A DNA stretch of 16,680 nucleotides from Synergistales bacterium. GTDB taxonomy: Bacteria > Synergistota > Synergistia > Synergistales > Synergistaceae. Below the pieces are notes generated by a model. The model had not been told where the DNA came from. It was given only the letters and a program-made list of their open reading frames with translations, and searched no databases. This document shows positions 1-8,226 of this stretch, piece after piece. A program made the position numbers and the translations under genes. Within the stretch, counting starts at the first letter, position 1. Each line of letters opens with the position of its first letter. The stretch lies in NCBI GenBank assembly GCA_026002695.1, contig BOCB01000036.1:1-16680 (forward strand). The letters are read 5' to 3'.

Positions 1-53
1 TTCACGAACTCCATCACTTTTATCCGCGTTAATTCTTCCCGAGTCAATGTCAT
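1..53 (-). CDS. Transposase N-terminus, cut by window edge
   Basis: Reading the minus strand from an ATG at 53-51 gives M-T-L-T-R-E-E-L-T-R-I-K-V-M-E-F-V, open to the window edge. An in-frame ATG at 68-66 is also possible, but only the inner one has a Shine-Dalgarno (AGGAGA, directly upstream). The wording MTLTREELTRIKVME resembles the first helix of transposases with a helix-turn-helix then an integrase (DDE) core, as in the ISNCY/IS1202-like and IS481-like groups. That assignment is from memory of the family, with only 17 residues visible. The catalytic domain would lie to the left, outside the window. Confidence 0.5.
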   Translation of the reverse strand, partial: MTLTREELTRIKVMEFV

Positions 54-122
54 CGTCTCCTGCTTCATGCGGACATTTTCTCAGATGACTTACAGGGGGA
101 CATTATCACAGACGAGTGACAC
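1..122 (-). mobile_element. Terminal segment of an insertion sequence
   Basis: Between the transposase start and about position 122 lies noncoding DNA holding two spaced copies of a GGACATT(T/A)T(C) word (70-79 and 99-108) and, outermost, TGACA at 118-122. On the minus strand these read as repeated (A)AATGTCC boxes behind a TGTCACTCG tip. Iterated ATGTCC boxes are what I associate with the ends of ISNCY/IS481-like elements. The outer boundary is inferred from where this pattern stops; the other end and any target duplication are outside the window. The element ends about 17 bp upstream of the -35 box of the cold-shock gene. Confidence 0.45.
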
Positions 123-138
123 TCAAACAAAATACCAC

Positions 139-167
139 TTGACAGATGAGCAAAAACAAACTATGCT
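139..167 (+). promoter_or_regulatory. Sigma-70 promoter of the cold-shock gene
   Basis: A perfect -35 TTGACA (139-144) is followed after 17 bp by TATGCT (162-167, 4/6 to TATAAT). Transcription would start near 174, leaving a 5' leader of about 70 nt before the TTG start at 244. Long leaders are usual for cold-shock mRNAs, whose structure affects translation at low temperature. No thermosensor fold could be proven by eye. Confidence 0.65.
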
Positions 168-243
168 TTCCAATGTAATTAGCTGGCATGGTAGGTATAC
201 TGTGTTAGCTAAAGATAACATAATGTTAGGGAGGCTTCATGAT

Positions 244-447
244 TTGAAAAGCAACGGAACAGTTAAGTGGTTCAACGCGACAAAAGGGTATGGTTTCATT
301 ACGACCGACGAGGGAAGCGACGTATTCGTTCATTTCAGTGCCATTCAGGGCGACGGTTTCAAGACACTTGACGAGGGTCAGAAGGTTTCTTTCGAGATAA
401 CACAGGGCACAAAGGGGCCGCAGGCTTCGGACGTGGTTAAGCTCTAA
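244..447 (+). CDS. csp: Cold-shock domain protein (CspA family)
   Basis: This encodes a 67-residue single cold-shock domain, the normal family length. Such proteins bind single-stranded RNA/DNA in the cytoplasm and melt mRNA secondary structure. The RNA-binding motifs are visible: RNP1-like KGYGFI at residues 14-19 and RNP2-like VFVHF at 27-31, after the typical G-T-V-K-W-F-N start. The frame is open upstream to 67, but homology begins at K2. I therefore place the start at TTG 244, preceded by GGGAGG (229-234) at nine bases. An ATG at 239 is out of frame. The gene is monocistronic, with its own promoter (139-167) and terminator (533-566). The family assignment is secure; the exact paralogue name is not. 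Confidence 0.93.
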   Translation: MKSNGTVKWFNATKGYGFITTDEGSDVFVHFSAIQGDGFKTLDEGQKVSFEITQGTKGPQASDVVKL

Positions 448-532
448 GGAAAAAAACAAACGACGGTTGTTTTATGACCGCCTGCGGACTGTGATACGCC
501 GGAACTTCCCGTAGTACACAGACAAACGACCA

Positions 533-566
533 AGGAGGCGATACAATTACGTCGTCTCCTTTTTTT
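533..566 (+). terminator. Rho-independent terminator after csp
   Basis: A 9-bp stem (533-541 with 552-560, one G-U pair, 10-nt loop) is followed directly by a run of T to 566. It lies 85 bp after the cold-shock stop codon and is a textbook intrinsic terminator. Confidence 0.85.
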
Positions 567-590
567 GTATACTCAGGCGGCCGCGATTTT

Positions 591-705
591 TAGGTAAATG
601 CTGATTTATTGTTAGAAGCCTAAAGGGTAAAGATAAAAAACCTGACCGGCTCTACATCTCAAAACGGCTAAATCCCATTTTGGCTAATTAATCAGCGCTT
701 ACTTA
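591..705 (+). mobile_element. MITE-like repeat, copy 1
   Basis: This is a 115-bp noncoding element with imperfect terminal inverted repeats: left TAGGTAAATGCTGATTTA and right, as reverse complement, TAAGTAAGCGCTGATTAA. It matches copy 3 (8083-8198, opposite strand) over its whole length and copy 2 (5163-5245) except for a 32-bp internal deletion there. An inner hairpin is formed by AAAACGG...CCATTTT. The arms seem to extend outward: 705-738 is a diverged inverted copy of 606-638, so the region could fold into a larger cruciform. No ORF is present. It lies between the csp terminator and the RBS of the next gene, and together they fill the csp-757 gap. Confidence 0.75.
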
Positions 706-756
706 TCTTTAACCTTTTAGATACCCGGCAATAATATCGATCTTGGGAGGTTTTTC

Positions 757-1017
757 ATGTCTATATCTGAATCAAATAAAATTCCCGCGGAGAGCCTGCG
801 GAGGAAAACCGACTCCCGGGCTGTCTCCGCCGTCGATGAGGGAATAGAGCCGCTGACCGGGGTACGGGCGGGGTCTCGGCCGAAATCCGGCGCGTATCCG
901 AAGGACAGCGTCCGCGGCAAGACGAAAACCTGTCTGCGCGGATGGCTTGAGCGCGCGGCAAAGCTCAAAGCGCAGATATCCAAGCCGCCAAAGCCCAAGA
1001 ATACGGCAAAGAAATGA
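757..1017 (+). CDS. Small basic protein, unknown function
   Basis: This encodes 86 residues, rich in Lys/Arg, Ser and Pro, with no membrane segment or recognisable motif. The C-terminus is K-P-P-K-P-K-N-T-A-K-K. I do not recognise a family. It is probably real for two reasons: a GGGAGG Shine-Dalgarno (745-750) sits six bases before the ATG, and its TGA overlaps the ATG of the endonuclease III gene (ATGA at 1014-1017), which indicates translational coupling. The low-complexity, charged composition suggests a disordered nucleic-acid-binding or accessory protein, but that is only inference. It is first in a three-gene overlapping operon. Confidence 0.5.
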   Translation: MSISESNKIPAESLRRKTDSRAVSAVDEGIEPLTGVRAGSRPKSGAYPKDSVRGKTKTCLRGWLERAAKLKAQISKPPKPKNTAKK

Positions 1018-1778
1018 GCAGGAGTACCGGCGGGAGAAAAAACGCCGCGCGAGCAAAGCAGCCGGGCGTCGGGCAATCCGCGCCGCGAGATTTTACATAC
1101 GGTTCGCTCGAACATATACTGTACGTTCTGAAAGCCCTCGACGCGGCTTATATGTTCAGCTCGCTGCCGGAGGACGAGTTCGCAACGGGAGAGCCGCTCG
1201 ACGGCCTCATACTCACTCTGCTCTCGCAGAACACCAATGACAAAAACAGGGATATGGCCTATGACGCCCTGCGCGCGCAATTTCCGTCGTGGCGCGGCGC
1301 CGCCGCTTCCTCGGCGGCCGAGATAGCGCGGCTCATTCGCCCCGCCGGCCTCGGCGACACCAAATCCTCCCGAATGATGGAGATACTGCGCAAAATTTCA
1401 GAGGACTTCGGGGAATACAGCCTCGTAAAAATGTTTGACATGACACCCGATGAAGTCAAATCGTACCTGTCGGCGCTCCCCGGCATAGGGCCGAAAACCG
1501 TGGGCTGCGTCATGGCGTTCGACCTCGCTATGCCGTCGTTCCCTGTCGACACGCACGTCGCCCGAATATCGCGCAGGCTCGGCTGGGCCGCCGAAAAAGC
1601 GGCGCCCGAAAAAATACAGGATTTTTTGGAAGCGACAGTGCCTCCCGAATATCACAGATGGGGACACCTCGACATGATAGAGCACGGCAGGAGAACCTGC
1701 CGCGCGCGGCGTCCCGACTGCGCCGCGTGCGCGGTGAAGGACGTCTGTCCGGCAAAGAAGGATGATACCGATGGATAA
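1014..1778 (+). CDS. nth: Endonuclease III-like DNA glycosylase
   Basis: This is a 254-residue HhH-GPD superfamily DNA repair glycosylase/AP lyase that would excise oxidised pyrimidines. The helix-hairpin-helix LPGIGPKT lies at residues 155-162 with the candidate catalytic Lys161, and the essential aspartate is Asp179 in PVDTHV. A complete C-X6-C-X2-C-X5-C [4Fe-4S] motif is formed by Cys229, 236, 239 and 245. The LLSQNTNDKNRD block (69-80) is typical of the family. The first ~25 residues are an extra basic extension, so a later start is possible. It is coupled by ATGA overlap to the upstream small gene and overlaps the next gene by 8 bp. A close relative such as the COG2231 branch is an alternative name. 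Confidence 0.88.
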   Translation: MSRSTGGRKNAARAKQPGVGQSAPRDFTYGSLEHILYVLKALDAAYMFSSLPEDEFATGEPLDGLILTLLSQNTNDKNRDMAYDALRAQFPSWRGAAASSAAEIARLIRPAGLGDTKSSRMMEILRKISEDFGEYSLVKMFDMTPDEVKSYLSALPGIGPKTVGCVMAFDLAMPSFPVDTHVARISRRLGWAAEKAAPEKIQDFLEATVPPEYHRWGHLDMIEHGRRTCRARRPDCAACAVKDVCPAKKDDTDG

Positions 1779-2922
1779 TAAATATACAGTAGGGATAGCG
1801 AGGTGCGAGAGCTACGAGCGCGGCGAGGTGAGCGCGGCCGCAGAGCTCGCCGTGGCGCGCGCCGGGGGTCTGCCGGAAACGCCGTCCGAGGCGGCGCTGA
1901 TAAAGACAAACATGCTCTCCCCCGCGCCGCCGGACTGCGCGGTTACGACTCACCCGGAGGTGCTGCGCTCACTCTCCCTTGCCCTCATAAATATGGGCAA
2001 GTCCGTCAAAATTGCCGACAACCCCGGATATATATTCACGAACGCCGAAAAATTATGCGAGGTAACAGGGGTAACCGCGATAGCTCGAAGCATAGGCGGC
2101 GTCGAGGCGGGGCTCCTCTCGGCGCGCGGAGCGAGGACGGTCAGAAAGGACTCCTTCGTATCCCTCAAAGAGGCGCGGATATGGAGCGATTACCTTGACG
2201 CCGGATATGTCATAAACGCCGCTAAACTCAAAACGCACGTCGAAACCGAAATATCCTCCTGCGTCAAGAACATATTCGGCACGGCGGACACCGATACGAG
2301 GAAGCGCGCCCACAGCTCGACCTCCGAGACGCTCCTCGCCGAGGCCATAGTCGACCTCTTCACGATAAGGCCGCCCGAATTCAACGTGCTCGACGCGATA
2401 ATCAGCATGGAGGGTGACGGCCCCTCCCACGGCAAACCGAGGCATACGGGCTGGATACTCGCGGGGCGGAACGCTTTGTCAATCGACTGGGCCGCCGCGA
2501 CGATAATGTGCTACGACGACCCGCTGAAAATACCGCTCATAAAAGCCGCGGTTAAACGGAACATCGGACCGCGCGACATATCCGAGATCGACCTCGTCGG
2601 CGCGGATTGGTCCGACCTGCCGTCGCGCGGCTTCAAGAAATCTTCGAGCGCCATGAGAATACTGCCGACATTCATCAGGGGCTTCGCGCACAGATTCGTA
2701 TCTCTCACGCCGCGCCTTATCGAAAAACAGTGCGTCAAATGCGGAATATGCGCGCGCGTCTGCCCCGTGGACGCCATAAAGTGCGACCCGGCGTCATACC
2801 CGAAGATAGACGCGAGCTTGTGCGTGAAATGCCTCTGCTGCCACGAAATGTGCCCGGCGGGAGCGATGACGGCGCATAAAAATTTCATAGCGTCGATAGC
2901 GTCGAGGATGCGCGGGGAATGA
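1771..2922 (+). CDS. DUF362 protein with two [4Fe-4S] motifs
   Basis: About 383 residues. The N-terminal and central part (roughly 5-290) is a DUF362-type domain, with KTN(M)L near the start, D-N-P-G-Y, KLKTH and a G-D-G-P loop. The C-terminus is a bacterial ferredoxin domain with two complete C-X2-C-X2-C-X3-C-P motifs (Cys321/324/327/331 and 351/354/357/361 from this start). Such fusions are frequent in anaerobes and are presumed electron-transfer or metallo-enzymes; the reaction is unknown. I prefer ATG 1771, nine bases after GAAGG. ATG 1762 abuts that Shine-Dalgarno and would add three residues. The 8-bp overlap with nth supports co-transcription. The family call is firm, the function open. 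Confidence 0.9.
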   Translation: MDNKYTVGIARCESYERGEVSAAAELAVARAGGLPETPSEAALIKTNMLSPAPPDCAVTTHPEVLRSLSLALINMGKSVKIADNPGYIFTNAEKLCEVTGVTAIARSIGGVEAGLLSARGARTVRKDSFVSLKEARIWSDYLDAGYVINAAKLKTHVETEISSCVKNIFGTADTDTRKRAHSSTSETLLAEAIVDLFTIRPPEFNVLDAIISMEGDGPSHGKPRHTGWILAGRNALSIDWAAATIMCYDDPLKIPLIKAAVKRNIGPRDISEIDLVGADWSDLPSRGFKKSSSAMRILPTFIRGFAHRFVSLTPRLIEKQCVKCGICARVCPVDAIKCDPASYPKIDASLCVKCLCCHEMCPAGAMTAHKNFIASIASRMRGE

Positions 2923-2959
2923 ACCGGGAAATCGAAGAAAGACTGAAGGAGGGATACGT

Positions 2960-3202
2960 ATGTCAACACAGACAATAGAACGCCGGGAATTGATAGAAAT
3001 AATTAACGCGCTGTCCGACGATGCCGCCGAAAAGATGGCTCACTACGCGGCATTCCTTCGCTATGAAGAATAGGCGGAGGAACAGGAAGACGCGGAAGAT
3101 ATTGCATATGTCAAATCGCTCACAGAGGAAGACCGTAAGAATGCCGTACCTCAAAGTGAGGTTATAGCGGCATACGAGGTTAAATATGGGCCGCTTGATT
3201 AA
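2960..3202 (+). pseudogene. Small antitoxin-like gene broken by amber codon
   Basis: A strong Shine-Dalgarno (AAGGAGGG, 2946-2953) stands six bases before an ATG at 2960. The frame runs 80 codons to TAA at 3200, interrupted only by TAG at codon 38 (3071-3073), one base from CAG. Both halves are similar in style: acidic and helical, with LIEIINALSDDAAEKMAHYA before the stop and a run of Glu/Asp after it. The size and composition suggest an orphan antitoxin or small regulatory protein, but I do not recognise the family and no toxin gene is adjacent. It most likely decayed recently. Readthrough or a sequencing error are the alternatives. Confidence 0.6.
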
Positions 3203-3207
3203 ATACA

Positions 3208-3239
3208 TTGACGCGCTTTAACCGCAAATGTGCTAATAT
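3208..3239 (+). promoter_or_regulatory. Possible promoter of bipA
   Basis: TTGACG (3208-3213) lies upstream of an extended -10, TGC-TAATAT (3231-3239). The spacing is long (20 bp) when measured to TAATAT, so the extended -10 may be the main determinant. It is the only promoter-like pair in the short gap before bipA. Confidence 0.35.
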
Positions 3240-3278
3240 ATCTTTTTTATAGGTTCATCTGAAAGAGGAGTGAAATGA

Positions 3279-5165
3279 TTGCGTGACGCTTCAAAGATTC
3301 GCAATATCGCCATAATAGCGCATATTGACCACGGAAAGACAACTCTCATAGACTCGATATTCAGGGCTACTCAGGACGAGAGAAGCAGCTCGCGTATGGA
3401 GGAGCGCGTGATGGACGGGCTCTCGCTGGAGCGCGAGCGCGGCATCACCATAAAGGCCAAACATTGCTCGGTGGACTGGGGAGGATACCGCGTAAACATC
3501 GTCGATACGCCGGGACACGCCGATTTTTCGGGCGAGGTGGAGCGCGTCCTCGCGGTTGTGGACTCCGTGCTGCTCCTGGTCGACGCCAACGAGGGGCCGA
3601 TGCCGCAGACGAGGTACGTGCTCATGCGGGCGCTTCGCCTCGGCCTGCGCCCAATCGTCGTCGTGAACAAGGTGGACAGGCCGAACGCCGCGCCTTCGTC
3701 CGCGCTCGACAAGACCTTCGATCTGTTCATAGAGCTCGGCGCCACCGACGCGCAGTGCGAGTTCCCCGTCCTCTACGGGTCGGGGCTGAACGGCTGGATG
3801 GTGAAGAACGCCGCAGACATACCGGGCGGCGAAAAGCGCGGCATGAAAGAACTCTTCGAGACGATAGTCGAATTTGTCCCGCCGCCCGCCGTCGTCGAGG
3901 GCGCGCCGCTCCTGATGCAGGTGAGCGCTCTCGCGTGGAGCGACTACCTGGGACGCATCGCCTGCGGGCGCATACTGCGCGGCTCCATATCAAAAAATTC
4001 GCGCGTCTCCGTGATACATACGAGGTGGACTGACTACGAACAGCGGGACATCGAGTTAGTCTCGAAGGCCGACGCGGCGTGCGCGCACCTCTTCATAACC
4101 GAGGGGCTCGACAGGAAAGAGGTCGACGAGGCCGGAGCGGGCGAGATCGTCTGGTTTTCGGGTCCTGATGACATAACGCTCGGCGACACCGTCGCGGACA
4201 GCGCTCACAACGGCGAGCTCATTCCTCCGCTCGACATAGAGGAGCCGACGGTTTCGATGTTCTTCCTCGTTAACACGAGCCCTTTTTCCGGCGAGGACGG
4301 CAACGCGGTTACCTTGCGGCAGATAAAGACCCGTTTGGAGCGCGAGACGAGGGTCGATCCCGCCCTTCGCATGGAGGACATAGGACGCCCCGACGGCGTG
4401 AAGGTGTCCGGACGCGGCGAGCTGCACCTCGGCATATTGATAGAGGAGATGAGGCGCGAGGGAATGGAGTTCTGCGTATCCCGCCCCGAGGTCATAACAA
4501 AGAGGGACGCCGCCGGGGCGTTGCTCGAACCGATGGAGGAGCTCGTGATAGACGTGCCCGAGGAGTATCAGGGCGTTGTTATACAGAAGATTTCCGCCCG
4601 CAAGGGCGAACTTCTCGGTATGGAGAACGGCGGCACGGGGACGATACGCATATCGTTCAAAATACCGACGAGGGGTCTCATCGGCTACAGAGGCGAGTTC
4701 CTTACGGACACGCGCGGGCTTGGAATATTGGCGTCGCGCTTCGTGGGGTACGGCCCTTGGGCGGGCGAGGTCGTCTCCCGAACGAGGGGTTCTATGGTGA
4801 GCATGGACACGGGCGTCGCGACGAGCTACAGCTTGGAGAATTTGCAGGAGCGCGGCGCGCTCTTTTTGGAGCCCGGCGATCGCCTGTACTGCGGCATGGT
4901 CGTCGGAGAGAGCTCGAAACCGAAGGATCTTCCGTGCAATCCGTCGAAGCGCAAGCAGCAGACGAACCACCGCTCGGCGACGAAGGACGCGACGATTGTG
5001 CTGGACGTCCCGCGCAAGATGACCGTCGAATCCTCGTTAGAGTGGATAGAGGACGACGAGTTGGTGGAGATAACGCCGAAGAACGTCCGCATAAGGAAAA
5101 TTATACTCGACCCGACGGAGCGCAAAAAAGCCGAGAGCCGGGGGAAGTCGGAGCAGGGCTTTTAG
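3279..5165 (+). CDS. bipA: Translational GTPase BipA/TypA
   Basis: This is a 628-residue ribosome-associated translation-factor GTPase, about the usual length (around 600-615) plus a short tail. It assists ribosome assembly and stress or cold adaptation. GTPase motifs are intact: IDHGKTT at 16-22 (G1), RGITI near 54-58 (G2), DTPGH at 76-80 (G3) and NKVD at 130-133 (G4). The EF-G-like domains and the C-terminal BipA domain, with TRGLIGYRGEF, follow. The start is TTG 3279, eight bases after AAAGAGGAG (3262-3270). The nearby ATG at 3275 opens only a three-codon frame. The stop TAG (5163-5165) is the first triplet of the MITE-like repeat, so the last residues may have been altered by that insertion. 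Confidence 0.96.
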   Translation: MRDASKIRNIAIIAHIDHGKTTLIDSIFRATQDERSSSRMEERVMDGLSLERERGITIKAKHCSVDWGGYRVNIVDTPGHADFSGEVERVLAVVDSVLLLVDANEGPMPQTRYVLMRALRLGLRPIVVVNKVDRPNAAPSSALDKTFDLFIELGATDAQCEFPVLYGSGLNGWMVKNAADIPGGEKRGMKELFETIVEFVPPPAVVEGAPLLMQVSALAWSDYLGRIACGRILRGSISKNSRVSVIHTRWTDYEQRDIELVSKADAACAHLFITEGLDRKEVDEAGAGEIVWFSGPDDITLGDTVADSAHNGELIPPLDIEEPTVSMFFLVNTSPFSGEDGNAVTLRQIKTRLERETRVDPALRMEDIGRPDGVKVSGRGELHLGILIEEMRREGMEFCVSRPEVITKRDAAGALLEPMEELVIDVPEEYQGVVIQKISARKGELLGMENGGTGTIRISFKIPTRGLIGYRGEFLTDTRGLGILASRFVGYGPWAGEVVSRTRGSMVSMDTGVATSYSLENLQERGALFLEPGDRLYCGMVVGESSKPKDLPCNPSKRKQQTNHRSATKDATIVLDVPRKMTVESSLEWIEDDELVEITPKNVRIRKIILDPTERKKAESRGKSEQGF

Positions 5166-5245
5166 GTAAACGCTGATTTATTGTTAGGAGCCTAAATCCC
5201 AAAACGGCGAAATTCCATTTTGGCTAATTAATCAGCGCTTACTTA
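5163..5245 (+). mobile_element. MITE-like repeat, copy 2 (internally deleted)
   Basis: This 83-bp copy keeps both terminal inverted repeats (TAGGTAAACGCTGATTTA and TAATTAATCAGCGCTTACTTA) and the inner AAAACGG...CCATTTT hairpin. It lacks a 32-bp block present in copies 1 and 3. Its first three bases are the bipA stop codon. Confidence 0.75.
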
Positions 5246-5256
5246 GAACAATGGTC

Positions 5257-5316
5257 AAGGGTGATAACCCTTGCGGGGGGGTGTGGGGGCGAGGAGCCCC
5301 CACGGTTTTATGTTTT
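5257..5316 (+). terminator. REP-like double hairpin, terminator of bipA
   Basis: The first hairpin is AAGGGT-GATA-ACCCTT (5257-5272). The second is GTGGGGGC-GAGGA-GCCCCCAC (5283-5303), an 8-bp GC stem followed by GGTTTTATGTTTT. The second can end transcription. The whole block is, in reverse complement, the same architecture as 10773-10814 (ACCGTGGGG hairpin, a CGCAAGGG hairpin, then CCCTTGACC). It therefore belongs to a dispersed REP-like family rather than being gene-specific. Confidence 0.65.
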
Positions 5317-5333
5317 AAGCAGGTGACCGGCGG

Positions 5334-5567
5334 GTGACTAACATGATGAACAACATTCCGGGCGTGAACATTCAGGCAATCGCAGCGATTGTATTTTTCT
5401 TAGCGGCGCTTATGGTGGCCCGCTCCGTGATGCAGATATACAGGGGCGAGTGGCCGGGGGGCGAGGGGTTTGTGCTTTATTTGCGCGTGCTGCTCGGCTT
5501 TCTGCTGGCCGGCGCTATCGTACTCGGCTACTACTCCTTCGCCGGCATTGATGTGCTGTCGCGTTAG
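5334..5567 (+). CDS. Small two-helix membrane protein, unknown
   Basis: 77 residues with two hydrophobic segments (about 12-30 and 48-67) separated by a short loop containing Q-I-Y-R-G-E-W-P-G-G-E. I know no family for it. Start choices are GTG 5334 (AGGTGA at 5321-5326, seven bases before) or ATG 5343 (GGGTGA five bases before), which would remove three residues. It ends seven bases before the next gene, whose product is also membrane-embedded. The pair may form one complex, but that is inference from spacing. Confidence 0.6.
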   Translation: MTNMMNNIPGVNIQAIAAIVFFLAALMVARSVMQIYRGEWPGGEGFVLYLRVLLGFLLAGAIVLGYYSFAGIDVLSR

Positions 5568-5573
5568 GCGCGT

Positions 5574-6260
5574 TTGGCCATTGCCGCCGCTTACGCCGCG
5601 ATATTGATTATGCTCTCCTGCGCGGTTGCGCCTCGCGGGGCGGGCGAGTGGTGCGCGTTTTGCGGCGCGTTGTGCTCCCTGTGCGTCCTGCCCTGGAGCG
5701 GCGCGCCGGTTCTTTATTTTGCCGGAGCCGACTCCCGCGCGTGGCTGCCGTTAATCGCGTCAGCCATTATTCTTTCCGGATTGCGGATCAAGGACAACTC
5801 CTTCCTCATTTTATCTTTGACTGTCTCTGTGTCCTTTATGAGCTTCTTTATAAGCGAGTCCGGCATACCGGGGGATATTCTGAGCATTGAGGGGATGGCG
5901 CTGCTGCTTCGCTTTGCCGGGGCGTACAACGACGCGCGGCTTGTATCGGGAATGTACGTTATGGGCGCGGGGCTTCTGCTGTCGTTTATGAGCGCGGATT
6001 TCAGCAGGGCGTCGAGAAATTTAATAACTCTGTCGCTCGCGGGATTTTGGGTGATCATATTCATGCCTGTGGATATATCAAGATTTTTCAGTGTTCCGCA
6101 ATATATGAGGATTGCGGCGGACGCCATAGGGCTGTTTTGCGCCGCGCTCGCCTTGAGCCGTCTTATTTCGGGCTGTCCGAGCCTCGCCGGCAAAGTAAAA
6201 TTTCAAATCGCCGGCGCGCTGATTGCCGCGCTCGGCGGATGTTTCTTGATGTCGGTTTGA
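5574..6260 (+). CDS. Polytopic membrane protein, unknown
   Basis: 228 residues, almost entirely hydrophobic, with roughly six or seven predicted membrane helices (about 3-20, 28-45, 53-68, 74-92, 105-135, 149-165, 177-195, 208-226) and few charged residues. There is no motif I recognise. The frame opens with TTG 5574, six bases after the upstream stop, so translation is probably coupled; its own Shine-Dalgarno is weak. The next in-frame ATG (5610) has no better one. A hairpin terminator lies 20 bp downstream. Confidence 0.6.
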   Translation: MAIAAAYAAILIMLSCAVAPRGAGEWCAFCGALCSLCVLPWSGAPVLYFAGADSRAWLPLIASAIILSGLRIKDNSFLILSLTVSVSFMSFFISESGIPGDILSIEGMALLLRFAGAYNDARLVSGMYVMGAGLLLSFMSADFSRASRNLITLSLAGFWVIIFMPVDISRFFSVPQYMRIAADAIGLFCAALALSRLISGCPSLAGKVKFQIAGALIAALGGCFLMSV

Positions 6261-6281
6261 CGGAGAAATAAAAGGTAAATC

Positions 6282-6300
6282 GGGCGGCCAACGGCCGCCC

Positions 6301-6310
<10 letters not shown>
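6282..6310 (+). terminator. GC hairpin terminator between convergent genes
   Basis: GGGCGGCC-AAC-GGCCGCCC (6282-6300), an 8-bp stem with a 3-nt loop, is followed by CTAC and six T. It ends the + strand membrane-protein operon. Read on the other strand it is GTAGGGGCG...CGCCCG, the same design as 10837-10859, so it is a dispersed repeat. The TAG in its GTAGGGG tip is the histidine kinase stop codon (6303-6301). Confidence 0.7.
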
Positions 6311-8016
<1,706 letters not shown>

Positions 8017-8082
8017 GCCGGCACCTCCTATGTTACGAATATGCTGTGACCATCTTTCGGTCAGTTTTTAATCGCTGCCCTT

Positions 8083-8198
8083 TAGGTAAGCGCTGATTAA
8101 ATCGCCCAAAATGGAATTTAGCCGTTTTGGGATGCGGAGCCGGTCAGGGTTTTTATCGTTACCCTTTAGGCTCCTGACAATAAATCAGCATTTACTTA
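8083..8198 (-). mobile_element. MITE-like repeat, copy 3
   Basis: 116-bp copy in inverted orientation relative to copies 1 and 2. Its reverse complement aligns over the full length to 591-705. The inner stem is CCCAAAA...TTTTGGG (8105-8131). Beyond its right end a 16-bp word, TCCTGACAATAAATCA, from inside the element is repeated 30 bp further on (8201-8216). Beyond the left end a diverged internal block (CTAAAGGG...CTGACCG, minus strand) recurs, suggesting nested or rearranged copies. It fills the gap between the FIST gene and the kinase gene. Confidence 0.75.
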
Positions 8199-8226
8199 GA
8201 TCCTGACAATAAATCAATCCGCCTTC

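Noticed and set aside
3275..3286. ATG start just before bipA
   Set aside because: It opens only M-I-A-stop; the TTG at 3279 is in frame with bipA and correctly spaced from the Shine-Dalgarno.
4056..4970. 304-codon open frame on the minus strand inside bipA
   Set aside because: Shadow frame of a GC-rich gene; Arg/Leu-rich translation without motifs, while bipA is unmistakable on the + strand.
8047..8068. Hairpin TGACC-N7-GGTCA followed by T-run as a + strand terminator
   Set aside because: The stem is only 5 bp and no + strand gene lies upstream; kept only as a possible operator in the kinase leader.
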